Assembly (NCBI GenBank): GCA_964036045.1
Contig: OZ038379.1
Location: 189,113,885-189,177,884 of the forward strand
Length of the DNA: 64,000 nucleotides
Direction: 5' to 3'
DNA from: Eutreptiella sp. 'Long Island Sound 2002'
Lineage: Eukaryota > Euglenozoa > Euglenophyceae > Eutreptiales > Eutreptiaceae
Shown: positions 1 to 9,661 of the stretch, piece after piece
Layout of the letters: each line of letters opens with the position of its first letter
Position numbering within the stretch: the first letter of the stretch is position 1
Position numbers and translations under genes: made by a program
The notes under the pieces: model-generated
The model's input: only the letters and a program-made list of their open reading frames with translations
What the model was told of the DNA's origin: nothing
Database searches by the model: none

Positions 1-1181
1 TCTGCCACTGTTGTACGAAACCCAGACGTCAATTGTTCAGACAATCTTCAGATAGGAGCTCTAGGGACTTCTAACAGCAACCTCTGAAGTCCGTAAGCTT
101 CGTTGTATTTTTGGCACACGCCAATGTGAGCTCAATCCGACCTGAAACTGTCGAAAATGGTGAATCCAAGTGTCTTGTGGGACTCCATCGAAAGATTGGC
201 CTTGTCCAAGTCGATTGACACCACCGCCACTGTAAGTTCGGTGTCTCTCAGTTATATACTGTCAGTAAAGCGCCTTCAGCGAACCTTCGGCGCGTTACAT
301 GCCAAGGATTCAGGGCTATCATGTCCCATCATGATGCATCATCACATGATCCACATTTTCAATGAATCTGTTGGATGCTCGCGAACCAACGTGCCGGAAA
401 GCACAATTGAGCTGAATAAACGACAATATGTATTAACTTTAGTCTAAACGAAAGTGTTAGTAGTTTCAGTTCCAGACATTCCGCTTCATTTCACCTTCAT
501 CTTAGGGAATTTGCTGACTTTAGGACAATTTAGGTTGATTTACCTGTCATCTCCTCACATTCCTCGAAGATCTGTTTAGATCTAAGTGCACAGAAAAGCA
601 TCCTTACCTTCTGTGGTTCACTTAGAGTCTGTAGATTACATTTGTATTTGTTTTACCTCTCTGTGATTGTTTAATCTCCTTCATCTTTGCTCCAAATGAA
701 TGTTGAATCTTGTGATCATCCACTAGATGCGCCAAATCTGAAGCACATGCTGCACTTTTCAGAACGAGAAAAGCGGGATTAACACGATGTAGAGTTCGGC
801 GAGGACACCGTAGCGTGCCCGCGACAGCGAAACTGTGCCAGAGCGCTGAGATGTCACTTCATTTCTTGATTCCCCCACTCAATCCACCAATAATCTACCT
901 CATTCTCAACCAATGCATGGTTTGGTATCGATTCTCGATACGTTTACATGCTTTTTAGCCCTTGACCTAATGTTTTACTGCACGGAGGACTGTTCGTCAC
1001 TTCTCATTCTGTCTCATTTCAGGTTCATCCAGCCTGATTCAGTGCCAATTCAGCCCAAATCAGGTCAGATCAAGCAGATTTCGCCCCATCGAGGCTACAT
1101 TTCTATTTTTTTCTGGAGCTTATCCGCACTACGTTCTTCGTTGACGTAGCGACACACCCCAGTGTGTTTTTGGAGGGGGAG
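1..1181 (+). mobile_element. T6 (gamma family) 3' internal non-coding tail
   Basis: This stretch lies upstream of a plus-strand LTR and ends in a purine run (1171-1181), which reads as the polypurine tract priming plus-strand DNA synthesis. It should therefore be the 3' untranslated internal part of a gamma-family retrotransposon whose coding region lies left of the window. A 96-codon open frame at 157-447 shows no recognisable motif and I do not call it a gene. Base composition is AT-richer than the coding parts of the elements. The assignment is inference from the PPT and LTR alone. Confidence 0.6.
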
Positions 1182-1713
1182 TGTAAGTGCGGCTAGCCCC
1201 ATCTGCTCAGATTTTCAGACATTCTGTCCAGATTGGCTACATTTTGGTCATTTTCTTTGCTTCGGCGGAATCACCGCCTCGCAGCTCAGTCTCAGGATAT
1301 TTCCTATATATTTCTGATATGCCGGATTTGATTCCGCGGTCCATTTCCCGTAAATCCGCCGCGTTCCGCTATTTTAGCTGGAATCGCCATTTGCCGCTGA
1401 CGCGCGCTCGCGGGCCAGATCGGCCAAACATTTTTACATAATTGGATTATTTAAATCTTTTCAGACAGTTTTGGACACTCAGATGTATTTAGAATAATTC
1501 GCATCAATTTTCTTCATAGACTGGGATTTTCTGCCGGACCACAATCAGCATGGACCTTGCTTCAGTTGTTGCTGCTCTCGCCTCTGTTGGTGTTCGAGTA
1601 TCCGGTTCTACCCCCAATAACAACATCCAGGGAGACTCCTCGCGTGCCTGCCCCACTGGTCTTGCCGGCCCCGAGCCCTCCGGCACCCTCAACGACCCAG
1701 GGCAGCACTTTCA
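1182..1713 (+). repeat. T6 3' LTR (gamma family)
   Basis: A 532-bp LTR runs from TGTAAGTGC to ...GCACTTTCA, with canonical TG/CA ends. It is the reverse complement, with scattered mismatches, of the T5 LTR at 6622-7154. It contains a TATA-like stretch near 1305-1315 and, at 1550, the ATG that opens gag in this family. The first 55 codons of gag therefore lie inside the LTR. Right of 1713 the sequence becomes the reverse transcriptase of T5 (starting CGGA), so T6 is inserted into T5. Confidence 0.85.
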
Positions 1714-3752
1714 CGGAGATCCAGCACAGAAAACAAACGACCTCTTGCCCTCTTGGCGATTTCCTCCTCAATGAGGGGCAGGGGGTGTCAATCCGCCTTG
1801 GTTTCGGCGTTGAGGTTGCGAAAATCAACCACCATTCGCCAACCATCAATAGTGTTCTGGTCTGCAGGCGGCGGCTTCGGGACTGTGAAGGGTGCACAGC
1901 ACCATTCGCTGGTCATACAACCCTCAAGCCAACCAAATTCCCTGAGATTTCTCTCGATTATTTTTCTGAGTATCTCATGTTTGTGTCCATGGTTCTCATA
2001 AGGACGCTGTTTCTTCGCCTTGTAGCCTTCACGAAGCTCGATGAAGGCTTCACCGAACTGCCCACGGACAGGGGGGTCTTTGATCAACTTCCCCCAAAGG
2101 GTTGTGTCCTTCCGTTCCTCAAAAATCTTGTCTCTTTTCTTGGAACACAACTCAGTGTCCACCTGATCGCCAGGAATTACTGTCGAAAAAACTTTGGCGA
2201 CTTCTTCGGCCTTGGCAGGAAGAATCTTCTTACGGATGTCCCTAAAAAGGTCCGTATCAACTGCCTCTTGAAGATAGGTGGGTCGAGTGTCGACATTCCA
2301 GAGATTCCCTTCGTGATCCAGCTCCTCGAAAGGATCTATGAAAGCTTCCACACGGGGTTTTTCATAAAAAACTCTGAATTTGCGGCGCGGTTTAAAATTT
2401 TTCTTCGCCCGTGCACTGAAGATTCTTTTGGATGTAGATCGTATTGGGGAAGAGGGAGACGAGGCGGATCCATTTGACGTTGGATCACCTTGGGCATCTG
2501 ACGGACAAAAATCGGAAAAAATAGATTCATCATCAGTACCCCGCTCAACCTCAGATTCAGACCCAACACAGGAATCAGTACCAGAATCAGCAGAATCAGA
2601 GTCAGAAAGCTTTCCATCCACCAGGAATGCAAGCGAACTCCAGGGCCGCTGTGGCAGGGGACCTGTGTCGTCCCTGGCATACAGCTTAATCTTCCTGGGA
2701 AGTTCGATGTAATCTACACAAATGTCTTGTAATTCCTGAAACCAAGGCTTGTTGTCCCACAAGGGCACAACTAAAATCGCCTGGGTTTTATCTTGCTTGA
2801 TTTTGTGGATGACCTGCTGGATTAAGTGAAACGGAGGATTAATCCATAACTTCTTGTCCCATTTATGGGTCCAAGCGTCGCGAAAGTGCTTGTCAAAGCG
2901 CTTGTTCTCGCGGTTAGCAAAGGCATCATACTGTGGCCAAAAGGAATGGTGTTCATAAAAATATTCACAAATTGTATCGCGCCATTTGTCGACAACTCTG
3001 TAGGATGAAGAGTGCCAGCGCGAAGGGCGTCGTGGCTGGGAGTCCCTACGAAGACATTCTAACTCTCGGGAGTAATCGGCACTCCCATTCACCTCTGCAA
3101 TGGTGACATCTTCGCCAAATTTTGGTGTAACCTTTCGCTTCAAAAATTCTTCTGCACTTTTAAACCCTGCGTGCAAAAAACGAAATTCAGGACGCTCCAA
3201 GGGACCTGACTCCAGCAAAAAACAACGCCGATGACCTACGGGCGCCACCCTGTTCTTGCGAAGCCAAGGATGGCCCAAGTAAAGGTCATACTTTATGTCG
3301 GCACGATAGAAGTAGTCATCCTTAAGGATAACTTCCTCCACATTACCTTCTTCCCAAAGGTCTTGAGCGACCAAATGAGTTGATATATAACAACCGCGTT
3401 GCCCACCTGCGAGAGAATGTCCAGAAACTCCCTCGAGGGTAGCAGGATGAGGCGACTCAAACACGCAGTCGTCAGGCAAAAAGGAATTGGATTGGAGATT
3501 TACCTCCGATCCATTGTCACACAAACAAGTGGCGAGGTGGAAATTGCCCTTGCGATCAGAGACCCACATCTTTGTGACAAACTGACGGGCCCTGTGCTTG
3601 GACTGTACACCAACCTCGTCCACTACAACAGAAGGATCCGCTGCCGGATCCAGGGGAGAGGAGACAAGCGACCCTACATCAAGTAGTGGTCGAGAAGGAA
3701 TCTGGGGATCATGCCTGAAATCGCCTGGGGAGGGGCAATTTTCGTGGCTCCC
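1714..3752 (-). pseudogene. T5 pol: protease, domain X, start of reverse transcriptase
   Basis: The frame is continuous with gag across a UAG at 3753-3755. Numbering from a GTG at 3623, a retropepsin-like segment has LCDNGSEVNL at residues 34-43, with DNG in place of the usual DTG or DSG. Domain X follows at about 230-345, with DAFAN, WINPPF (260-265) and ILVVPLW. Reverse transcriptase begins near residue 545 with the VVDFRNLN motif. An in-frame TGA at 1788-1790 interrupts RT within a conserved stretch; the frame continues past it (PLPLIEEE, then VLDL) up to the T6 insertion at 1714. The gene is therefore doubly broken: one nonsense codon and one insertion. Its RT is distinct from that of families alpha and beta. 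Confidence 0.8.
2588..2936 (-). other. Domain X of T5 (best-preserved copy)
   Basis: This segment encodes YDAFANRENKRF, a W-containing spacer, KLWINPPFHLI, QVIHKIKQDK and AILVVPLW. The order (D-x-FA, then [N]PPF, then helix, then hydrophobic strand ending in P-x-W) resembles the NPPF/DPPY-type motif of amino-methyltransferase folds and the methyltransferase-like domain known from DIRS-type retrotransposons. It sits between protease and RT, which is not the usual Ty3/gypsy order. Catalytic activity is not established; the fold assignment is inference from the motif spacing. Confidence 0.5.
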
Positions 3753-3755
3753 CTA
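3747..3755 (-). promoter_or_regulatory. T5 gag/pol UAG readthrough site
   Basis: Gag ends with UAG at 3755-3753, followed by GGGAGC. The same frame stays open for more than 600 codons downstream, into protease and RT. The hexamer after the stop matches the NGGAGC seen after the gag stop in T1, T2 and T3. Read as a programmed readthrough stop rather than a true gag terminator. Confidence 0.65.
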
Positions 3756-6700
3756 GGCGTTCTGACCTCCAGTAGCTGCGTTAACATTGTGGACACACCC
3801 TGATTCGTCGACCCACTCATCTTGGAACGGATCATCTGTTGGATTCAAGGCATTTTCAACGTAATCTCGATCCGCATCGGACACCTGATCTGCACCTGAG
3901 ACCTGATCCACACGATGGTTGCCCTTTCCACGTCCACGGCCACGGCCGCCGGATGATGGACCTCCACCGTCGCCACGCCCTCTGCCCTTACCAGAGAAAG
4001 GGGTTCCCGAAGGATTTCCCTTACCTTTACCCTGGAATCCTGGAGCATTTCCCTTGTTTGTACCGGATTGAGGGGTTTGGCCTGGATTTCGATTTCCGCC
4101 TCCGGCGTTGCTATTGGGATTTTTCTGGCCGTTCGGCTGTTCACCGGAGCCGGATGGAGTCCGATTTCCTGTGCCTTGGGACCCGCCAGGGCCTCCAGTA
4201 TTTTTGTTTCCACCGGAGGGGGTCGGATTCCCTTTTCCAGCCTTCCCACCATGCACCTGTCTGTCATTCCTGTCTGAATTCTGCGGATTACTGATATTTT
4301 CACCAATCACCTTGTGATCGTAAGGAGACCATCGGTGATTACCAGTAGAATGCGTCTTAGCTCGGTTCATAGAACCTAAAAGAAGGCAGATGCTACAGTG
4401 ATCCTGAACATTCCGGGTGTCATTCACCTTTTTGTTGCCCTTTTGGGCCCCATTTTGGGTCTTTTGCTGGGTATTCTGTTTTCCCCCAAGACCCTCATGG
4501 AAATTCTGGTTGGCGGCGTCGGCGAGCCGCTCAACCTCCTCCCAGAGTTCCTTCGGGGTGAACGAAAACACCCAGTTCTTGGCCTTCAGGCGATGACCAT
4601 GGAAGCTTACTCCCCTGTTGAGGACTTGGACAAACAAGTCCCGATCCTCGTGTTCATTAAACTTGATTTTCCACGTCTCCTCAGTGAATTTCACCTTGGA
4701 GAAGGACGTGGGGGAGCACTTTTGAAGTGCCTCCCTGACGGAAAACCTATTGGCAGAGGCATCGAAGCCTTCCACCTCCGCCCACCAGGTCTTGACCTTT
4801 TCTTCGGACTGTCTGTTCCGAAGGGTGGCGGCAGTTTCTGAGGGGATCTTGTCAAAAATCAGATTTTTCAGCTCGGCACTAGAAAATTTTTCGCCTGAAT
4901 GTTCAGCTTCCTCCACTAAATTCCAGAAGCGCTGTCTTTTGTCTTGCACTTCGTGCAAGATTAATCGCGAGAATGAAGGAAAATTCTTCAACATTTGGTG
5001 GTAATGGTCCTCTGGCAGCCGGGATCCACGTACCTCCAACTGTTCCCACACCTCATCAAAGGTAAGGGGGGAACTTGTATCCTCGCGATCACTCCAAGTC
5101 CTGAGCCAAGTGTTGGCCGGCGCTCCCTCAAGGCAATCCAAGAGGGCCATCAGGAACTGATCATCTTGGAGTTTTTGAGTCTTAACCCACAATTTAAATT
5201 CCCGTTGGAACTGAGGCCAACGTCGGGGGTTCCCATTATACTTCGGTTGCTTGGCAACCTGACGAAGTCGCAAGGAAGTAGGATTAAGAAGTGAATCCAG
5301 CCCAACACCGGCCGTAATGGCAGACACCTTGGCGGCATCATTCGCCACACCAGCTCCGGCGAGGGTCTGGGCGAGCAACAGCTGGGCTAAGGTATTGGAA
5401 TCAGCAGCAGGAGGGGCAGTACGGGAGGCAGTTCGCTTGGCATTCTGAGCCTCAGTCCTAGCCTTCGCCGTCCTACTCTCAGAACGAGAGATTTTAACCC
5501 TTTCCTTTAGCTTGGTCCTGCTGATCCTTGCATCGGTGGTCTTGGAGTCCACCGAAGGAGCAATTGAAAAAATTTCTGTCGCCTCCTCCGACGGCTCTGT
5601 TGCTTGTTCCACCGATGAGGCGCCCTCAGACCGCATGTGCGTCTTGAAAAGATCTTTTATTCCCAGCGTTTGAATGATGAGTTGCATTTGATCTTTGAGC
5701 AATTGGAGCTCAGAATCTGGCTGGAATCTGCAGGAGCAGTCGGCAGGACAGTACATACCGTGTCCTGAAGGGCCTGAGCAGGCTGTCGGACCGCTGATCT
5801 CGGTGGTCCGCAGCCAGGAGTCCACTTGGGGAGCTCCTTCAGCCCTGATTTCCAGGCTTGCCTGCCTGGCCGCCTCTAAAATTCCCTCCTCAACCGCGGC
5901 GGCTAGATCGTCGCGGATGGAAACAGGGGGATGAGGGGCGGAGGGCCCGGGAACAGGTGCCGTGCCCTTCTCCTTCGGGAAGGGGCTTGCCTTCCAGATC
6001 TGCAAAAAAATGGCAAAAGAGTCATCTTCTTGAGAACGCCACCACATCCTGGTATTAATTTCGTCCTGAAGGAGGAAAAAATATTCCATTAAAAAATCAG
6101 AGGCGATTCTTTCTTGTCCGATCAGCTTAGACGTGGCTAAGAGACAAAGGGCCTCAAGGGCCTCAAGGTTACGGGTCACTTCTGGGGACAAATGGTCGTC
6201 CCATTGTGCCCAAGAGGCTGGTCGATTATAGCTAGGTACCTCACCTGGACCACCCATCTCAATGTCGTCAAGATCGGCATCCGTGGTCTCAAATGTTGGA
6301 CATTGGTAAGGAATGTTGGTACCTGCCAGCTCCGTAAGGTCTACCGGAGCGTTGCCATCGCCGTAGGCTGGCGGATTCCAGCTGCTCGATGGCCAATTTC
6401 GACTGGGATTATAGTAATTTGGGTCTCCACAGCTGCTGATGTGTGCCCTTCTTGGGCAGTTTGGACTTGCGCAAGGCATTCCTTTCAAGGCCTCGTTCGC
6501 GCAGCACCATGGCAGCGTAATCGTTACGTCTCCAGGAGCGGCGGAGTCTACGGGGCCGTACTGGGGAGCGAGCTGTGGAGCAGAGACCACTGAAGCAACA
6601 TTCAGGTAGCCTCTGCTACCATGAAAGTGCTGCCCTGGGTCGTGGAAGGTGCCGGAGGGCTCGGGGCCGGCACGACCAGTGGGGCAGGCACGCGAGGAGT

Positions 6701-6785
6701 CGACCTGAACGCTGCTGTTGGGGGTAGAACCGGATACACGGACACCAACGGAGGCGAGAGCAGCAACAACGGAAGCAAGATCCAT
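3753..6785 (-). CDS. gag: T5 gag polyprotein (gamma family)
   Basis: A 1010-residue Gag starts at the ATG at 6785, which lies inside the 5' LTR; the frame runs through the LTR end and the primer-binding site. The N-terminal third is low in recognisable structure. A basic/serine-rich middle precedes a capsid-like helical segment (roughly residues 520-690, with W/L-rich helices such as RRWPQFQREFKLW). Then comes an RRM-like stretch (KVKFTEETWKIKF ... LFVQVLNRGVSFHG). A Cys/His cluster (CSICLLLGSMN ... H) stands where a zinc knuckle is expected. The C-terminus is a long Gly/Arg/Asn/Gln-rich tail with RGRGRGKG motifs, suited to RNA binding. The frame is intact. Capsid and RRM assignments are by pattern only. 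Confidence 0.8.
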   Translation of the reverse strand: MDLASVVAALASVGVRVSGSTPNSSVQVDSSRACPTGRAGPEPSGTFHDPGQHFHGSRGYLNVASVVSAPQLAPQYGPVDSAAPGDVTITLPWCCANEALKGMPCASPNCPRRAHISSCGDPNYYNPSRNWPSSSWNPPAYGDGNAPVDLTELAGTNIPYQCPTFETTDADLDDIEMGGPGEVPSYNRPASWAQWDDHLSPEVTRNLEALEALCLLATSKLIGQERIASDFLMEYFFLLQDEINTRMWWRSQEDDSFAIFLQIWKASPFPKEKGTAPVPGPSAPHPPVSIRDDLAAAVEEGILEAARQASLEIRAEGAPQVDSWLRTTEISGPTACSGPSGHGMYCPADCSCRFQPDSELQLLKDQMQLIIQTLGIKDLFKTHMRSEGASSVEQATEPSEEATEIFSIAPSVDSKTTDARISRTKLKERVKISRSESRTAKARTEAQNAKRTASRTAPPAADSNTLAQLLLAQTLAGAGVANDAAKVSAITAGVGLDSLLNPTSLRLRQVAKQPKYNGNPRRWPQFQREFKLWVKTQKLQDDQFLMALLDCLEGAPANTWLRTWSDREDTSSPLTFDEVWEQLEVRGSRLPEDHYHQMLKNFPSFSRLILHEVQDKRQRFWNLVEEAEHSGEKFSSAELKNLIFDKIPSETAATLRNRQSEEKVKTWWAEVEGFDASANRFSVREALQKCSPTSFSKVKFTEETWKIKFNEHEDRDLFVQVLNRGVSFHGHRLKAKNWVFSFTPKELWEEVERLADAANQNFHEGLGGKQNTQQKTQNGAQKGNKKVNDTRNVQDHCSICLLLGSMNRAKTHSTGNHRWSPYDHKVIGENISNPQNSDRNDRQVHGGKAGKGNPTPSGGNKNTGGPGGSQGTGNRTPSGSGEQPNGQKNPNSNAGGGNRNPGQTPQSGTNKGNAPGFQGKGKGNPSGTPFSGKGRGRGDGGGPSSGGRGRGRGKGNHRVDQVSGADQVSDADRDYVENALNPTDDPFQDEWVDESGCVHNVNAATGGQNA
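6604..6621 (-). promoter_or_regulatory. T5 primer-binding site (initiator tRNA-Met)
   Basis: Directly after the LTR end (...TTTCA) the minus strand reads TGGTAGCAGAGGCTACC. The first 12 bases are the exact complement of the 3' end of the vertebrate-type initiator tRNA-Met (CCUCUGCUACCA), a common retroelement primer. Its position fixes the LTR boundary at 6622. Confidence 0.8.
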
Positions 6786-7154
6786 GCTAATTGTTATCCG
6801 GCAGGGAATCCCAGTCTATGAAGAAAATTGATGCGGATTATTCTAAGTACATCTGAGTGTCCAAAACTATCTGAAAAGATTTATATAAATCCGATTGTGA
6901 AAAATATTTGGCCGATCTGGCCCGCGAGCGCGCGTCAGCGGCAAATGGCGATTCCAGGTAAATGATCGGAACGCGGCGGATTCCCGATGGATGGACCGCG
7001 GAATCAGATCCGGCACATCAGAAATATATAGGTCTGATCCTGAGACTGAGCTGTGAGGCGGCGATTCCGCCGAAGCAGAGAAAATGACCAAAATGTAGTC
7101 AATCTGGGGCAGATCAGTGAAAATCTGAGCAGATGGGGGTTAGCCGCACTTACA
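6622..7154 (-). repeat. T5 5' LTR (gamma family)
   Basis: A 533-bp LTR reads leftward from TGTAAGTGC (7154) to ...GCACTTTCA (6622). It matches the T6 LTR in inverted orientation. A conserved TATATATTT stretch lies near 7020-7030 (minus strand) as a candidate TATA box. The gag ATG is at 6785, so the last 164 bp of the LTR are coding. Confidence 0.85.
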
Positions 7155-7804
7155 CCCATGATCATATCGCAATCTGTAATGTCGGCCACATAGAAGTTCC
7201 CGGATAGAGTGCTTCTCTTCGCCAAATCAGGGCGGTTCAAGCGCTCATGCTCCCAGAATTCCATACTGATAGTGGCCTCATGGGTGCCACCACCCATAAT
7301 CTCTCCATTCGCCACCTTCAGGTGGACCGGTCTACGGCTGGGCTGCAGGGATTCCTCCTTGAACAACCCTCTCTGGACCAGGCTCACCTCGGCAGCCGTA
7401 TCCACCAAAACATCCACCACCAACTCCTTTTGTCCGCACCGTACACGCACCTGCAAGTGCAACTGCCGCTCGTCACCCTGCGGTGTATGGACGACTCTCA
7501 CGGCATGCAACTCTAGCACATCCGGGTGCATCAGGACTTCGAGGGTATGGTCACGGATGGTGTAGATCCTGGGCTGGTCCTGCCCGTCCACGGGGCTCTC
7601 CGTGGTCGGTCCTTCTTTCTTGCCACGTCCCTTGCCCACATACACTTCCCTTGGCAGGGCGCTCCAGGGGTTGGGAGTGACAAAACTCAGTGGTTTTGGC
7701 TCTTCTGGAGCTTTCTTCGGCACCCGATGTGCCTTCGCTTTCTCTATGATTCCACTGATTTTCGGAGGAGAGGCCTCCGGGGTCCCACTCCCGTGGGGGC
7801 TCCT
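7155..7804 (-). pseudogene. T1 protease region, truncated, catalytic motif mutated
   Basis: This segment continues in the gag frame past the UAG at 7805. It encodes a linker and a retropepsin-like domain (RQLHLQVRVRCGQKELVVDVLVD...). The catalytic triad reads DTA (VDVLVDTAAEVSLV) where T2 and T3 have DTG (VDVLVDTGAQVSLV), so this copy should be proteolytically dead. The frame ends at 7155 just after ITDCDMIMG, where T5 is inserted; T2 continues at that point with YDFMV. The open frame runs on into the T5 LTR only by chance. Confidence 0.8.
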
Positions 7805-7807
7805 CTA
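7799..7807 (-). promoter_or_regulatory. T1 gag/pol UAG readthrough site
   Basis: UAG at 7807-7805 is followed by AGGAGC, then CCCAC-GGGA-GTGGG, which can form a 5-bp stem with a 4-base loop starting about 7 bases after the stop. Twenty-seven sense codons separate the stop from the protease linker in the same frame. T2 has the same sequence. Confidence 0.65.
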
Positions 7808-9661
7808 CACGTGGCTTGCCGCAGCTCCCTCCTGCTGCGATCCGCCCAGACTTTGTCCACCACGTTGCTGGGTTTTGAGTTCCTCCAACGTCCTCAACAT
7901 GTCCTCAGCAACCTCCTCGATCGACCTCACTGGTCGGTCTGGGCCGGGTCCCCCACCATAGCCTTTTCCTCCGCCTTTCCCTTGGCCCTTTCCTTGGCTT
8001 TTTCCACGGTCTCCGCCCTTTGCCTTCCAATTGGCAATTCGTTGCTCCTTGGGCTTCTTGTCGGGATGGGCGGCGAAGTAGGTCTTCTTGTCATCCTCAT
8101 ATACCTTGCAATGCCGGTGGTCATGAGCATGGTACAGGTTGTTCCCCTTGCCGTAGCAGACCCAGCAACCGTCGTGCTGTGATCTGTACTCGCGGAACGA
8201 GAGCGGCGGGTTCCCGATCCTCCGCGGTTCCTTGCGGCTCTTGGTCCTGGGGTCCAGGCGGTTCCACCTGGACCTGTCCTGCCCATGCTCCTTCATATTG
8301 TGCGCTACGAACGCGAAGAAGTGGGCTTCTTCGTGATCCTCTCGAGTGGTCGCGGTCCAGAGATCTTGGCCGCTTCCACTCCCTTCCTCCGCGGTGCCGA
8401 CCGTGTCCTCTTTGACCTCTCTGTGTTGGCGATCTTCCCGATGACCTCGATGTCCATGGCCCTGTCGATCCTGCACGTGGGCCTCGTTCTTGGCGTTGAG
8501 CTTCAGCTCCACCGTGATGCACTTTAGGATGTTGTCCAGGCTCATGCGGGCGAAGATGACCTCCATCCTCAGCGGCTCTCCGTGCCTCCACTCCGCGTTG
8601 TTGAGGCGCATCAGCCTTTGCCCCATGGTGTCGCCGAATACCTCCACGTAGACGGCGTTCTTCAACCCCAACATTCGGCTGGGCTCGCCGAGGTTTCGCC
8701 GGAAAAACTCCATTATTCCGGCGTGGGTGTCCTCCGATGCCATGATCCGTACGGCCACGCGCTTCTTTGCTCTCTTCTTCCCCTCGTCCTCTACCCTCCT
8801 CTTCCAGTGGCCAGGTAGGACGCCCTTGAGCAGGTGTCGGATCTCGCTGGACTCGTTCCAGTCCTCCACCAGCTTGAGGCTTCTTCGGTACTTGCGGATG
8901 TACCGATTCCATTCCCGGACCCGCAGCTCCCCGCGCTCCAGCGGCAGCGGAATGGACCACAAATCCTCCAACTTCTGGTTGGGGGCGTCCACTCGCTCCT
9001 CGTCCTCCAGCCACTGGAGGCAGGCGTGCTCCGTCTGGATCAATCCCTCGCGGATCTGATCCCTGAGCTCCTCCTTCAGGTCTTGCGCCAGCCTGTGTGG
9101 GAATGTCCGACATACCCACTTGTCCCTTGGCGCTCCCTTCATCTCGCGGACGACCTCCTCGGCGAAGTCCTCCCAATCCAGGATGAAGTCATCCAGGTTG
9201 GAGGGGTTGCCATCGTAGTAGGGGATTTTGATTCCCCTGAGGTCGTCAATCCTGATGGCGTCACCGACGTCCGCAGCCACCACTCCACCGAGACGGATAC
9301 CACCTGTGGCCGGGGGGTGTGAGTACACTCCCCGTACATCCCTCTCCTCCATGGAGTGCGGTCCAGTTGGGCCTGAACCCATGGGGTTTGGGATGCAAGA
9401 AGGACTTGCTCCACCGGCTGTCCATATCCCCGTAGTGGGGTCCTTCACCCACAGGTTTCCGCCTAGATGGCCTGGACCATGTCCGTCGGCCCTTCCCATG
9501 GTTCGCCCCTGCATGGTCTGGATCTCCTCTTCCGCATAAACTGCATGGGCATTCGTAGCGGTCGGTGGATCCTGGGCGGCATGGGACATCTGTACCGTCA
9601 GGCTCCTCAGGTCCGTGGTTGCGTGCTCTTCCCACATGGACCCAGCCGGTGCCGTACGCTC
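7805..9661 (-). pseudogene. gag: T1 gag, 3' part (capsid, RRM-like, zinc knuckle)
   Basis: This is the C-terminal two thirds of alpha-family Gag, cut from its N-terminus (41773-42998) by the T2 insertion. In order: a linker rich in T/H/P, the conserved start of capsid (DLRGIKIPYYDGNPSNLDDF), helical capsid segments including RVREWNRYIRKYRRSLKLVEDW, an RRM-like stretch (NAVYVEVFGDTMGQRLMRLN ... EVIFARMS), acidic and basic segments, and a zinc-knuckle variant CX2CX10HX4C (CWVCYGKGNN ... HDHRHC). A Gly/Lys-rich tail follows (GKSQGKGQGKGGGKG). The frame is open throughout, unlike T2, where a 2-base loss breaks it. A GTG at 9637 opens the frame here, but the native start is the LTR ATG at 42998. 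Confidence 0.8.
9658..9661. repeat. T2 target-site duplication, left copy
   Basis: GCTC abuts the outer end of the T2 3' LTR and is repeated at 41773-41776 beside the 5' LTR. Removing T2 and one copy restores continuous T1 gag (compare the T2 gag at about 39436). Confidence 0.8.

Larger units (their letters stand above)
1714..7154 (-). mobile_element. T5, Ty3/gypsy element, gamma family, broken by T6
   Basis: T5 reads leftward: 5' LTR 7154-6622, primer-binding site 6621-6604, gag, an in-frame UAG, then protease, domain X and the start of reverse transcriptase. The body stops at 1714 where T6 is inserted in opposite orientation; the rest of pol and the 3' LTR must lie left of the window. T5 itself sits inside the protease gene of T1, whose sequence resumes at 7155 with CCCA as the expected start of the target duplication. 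The other copy of that duplication is not in the window. Confidence 0.85.

Noticed and set aside
1182-7154. Inverted repeat ends suggesting a DIRS-like element or self-integration product
   Set aside because: Both copies have their own LTR signals (a plus-strand PPT before 1182, a primer-binding site after 6622) and end exactly at TG/CA, so two separate gamma insertions in opposite orientation explain it better.
7805-7807. UAG after gag as simple decay
   Set aside because: The same stop and NGGAGC context recur in four copies of three families, including the otherwise intact T3.
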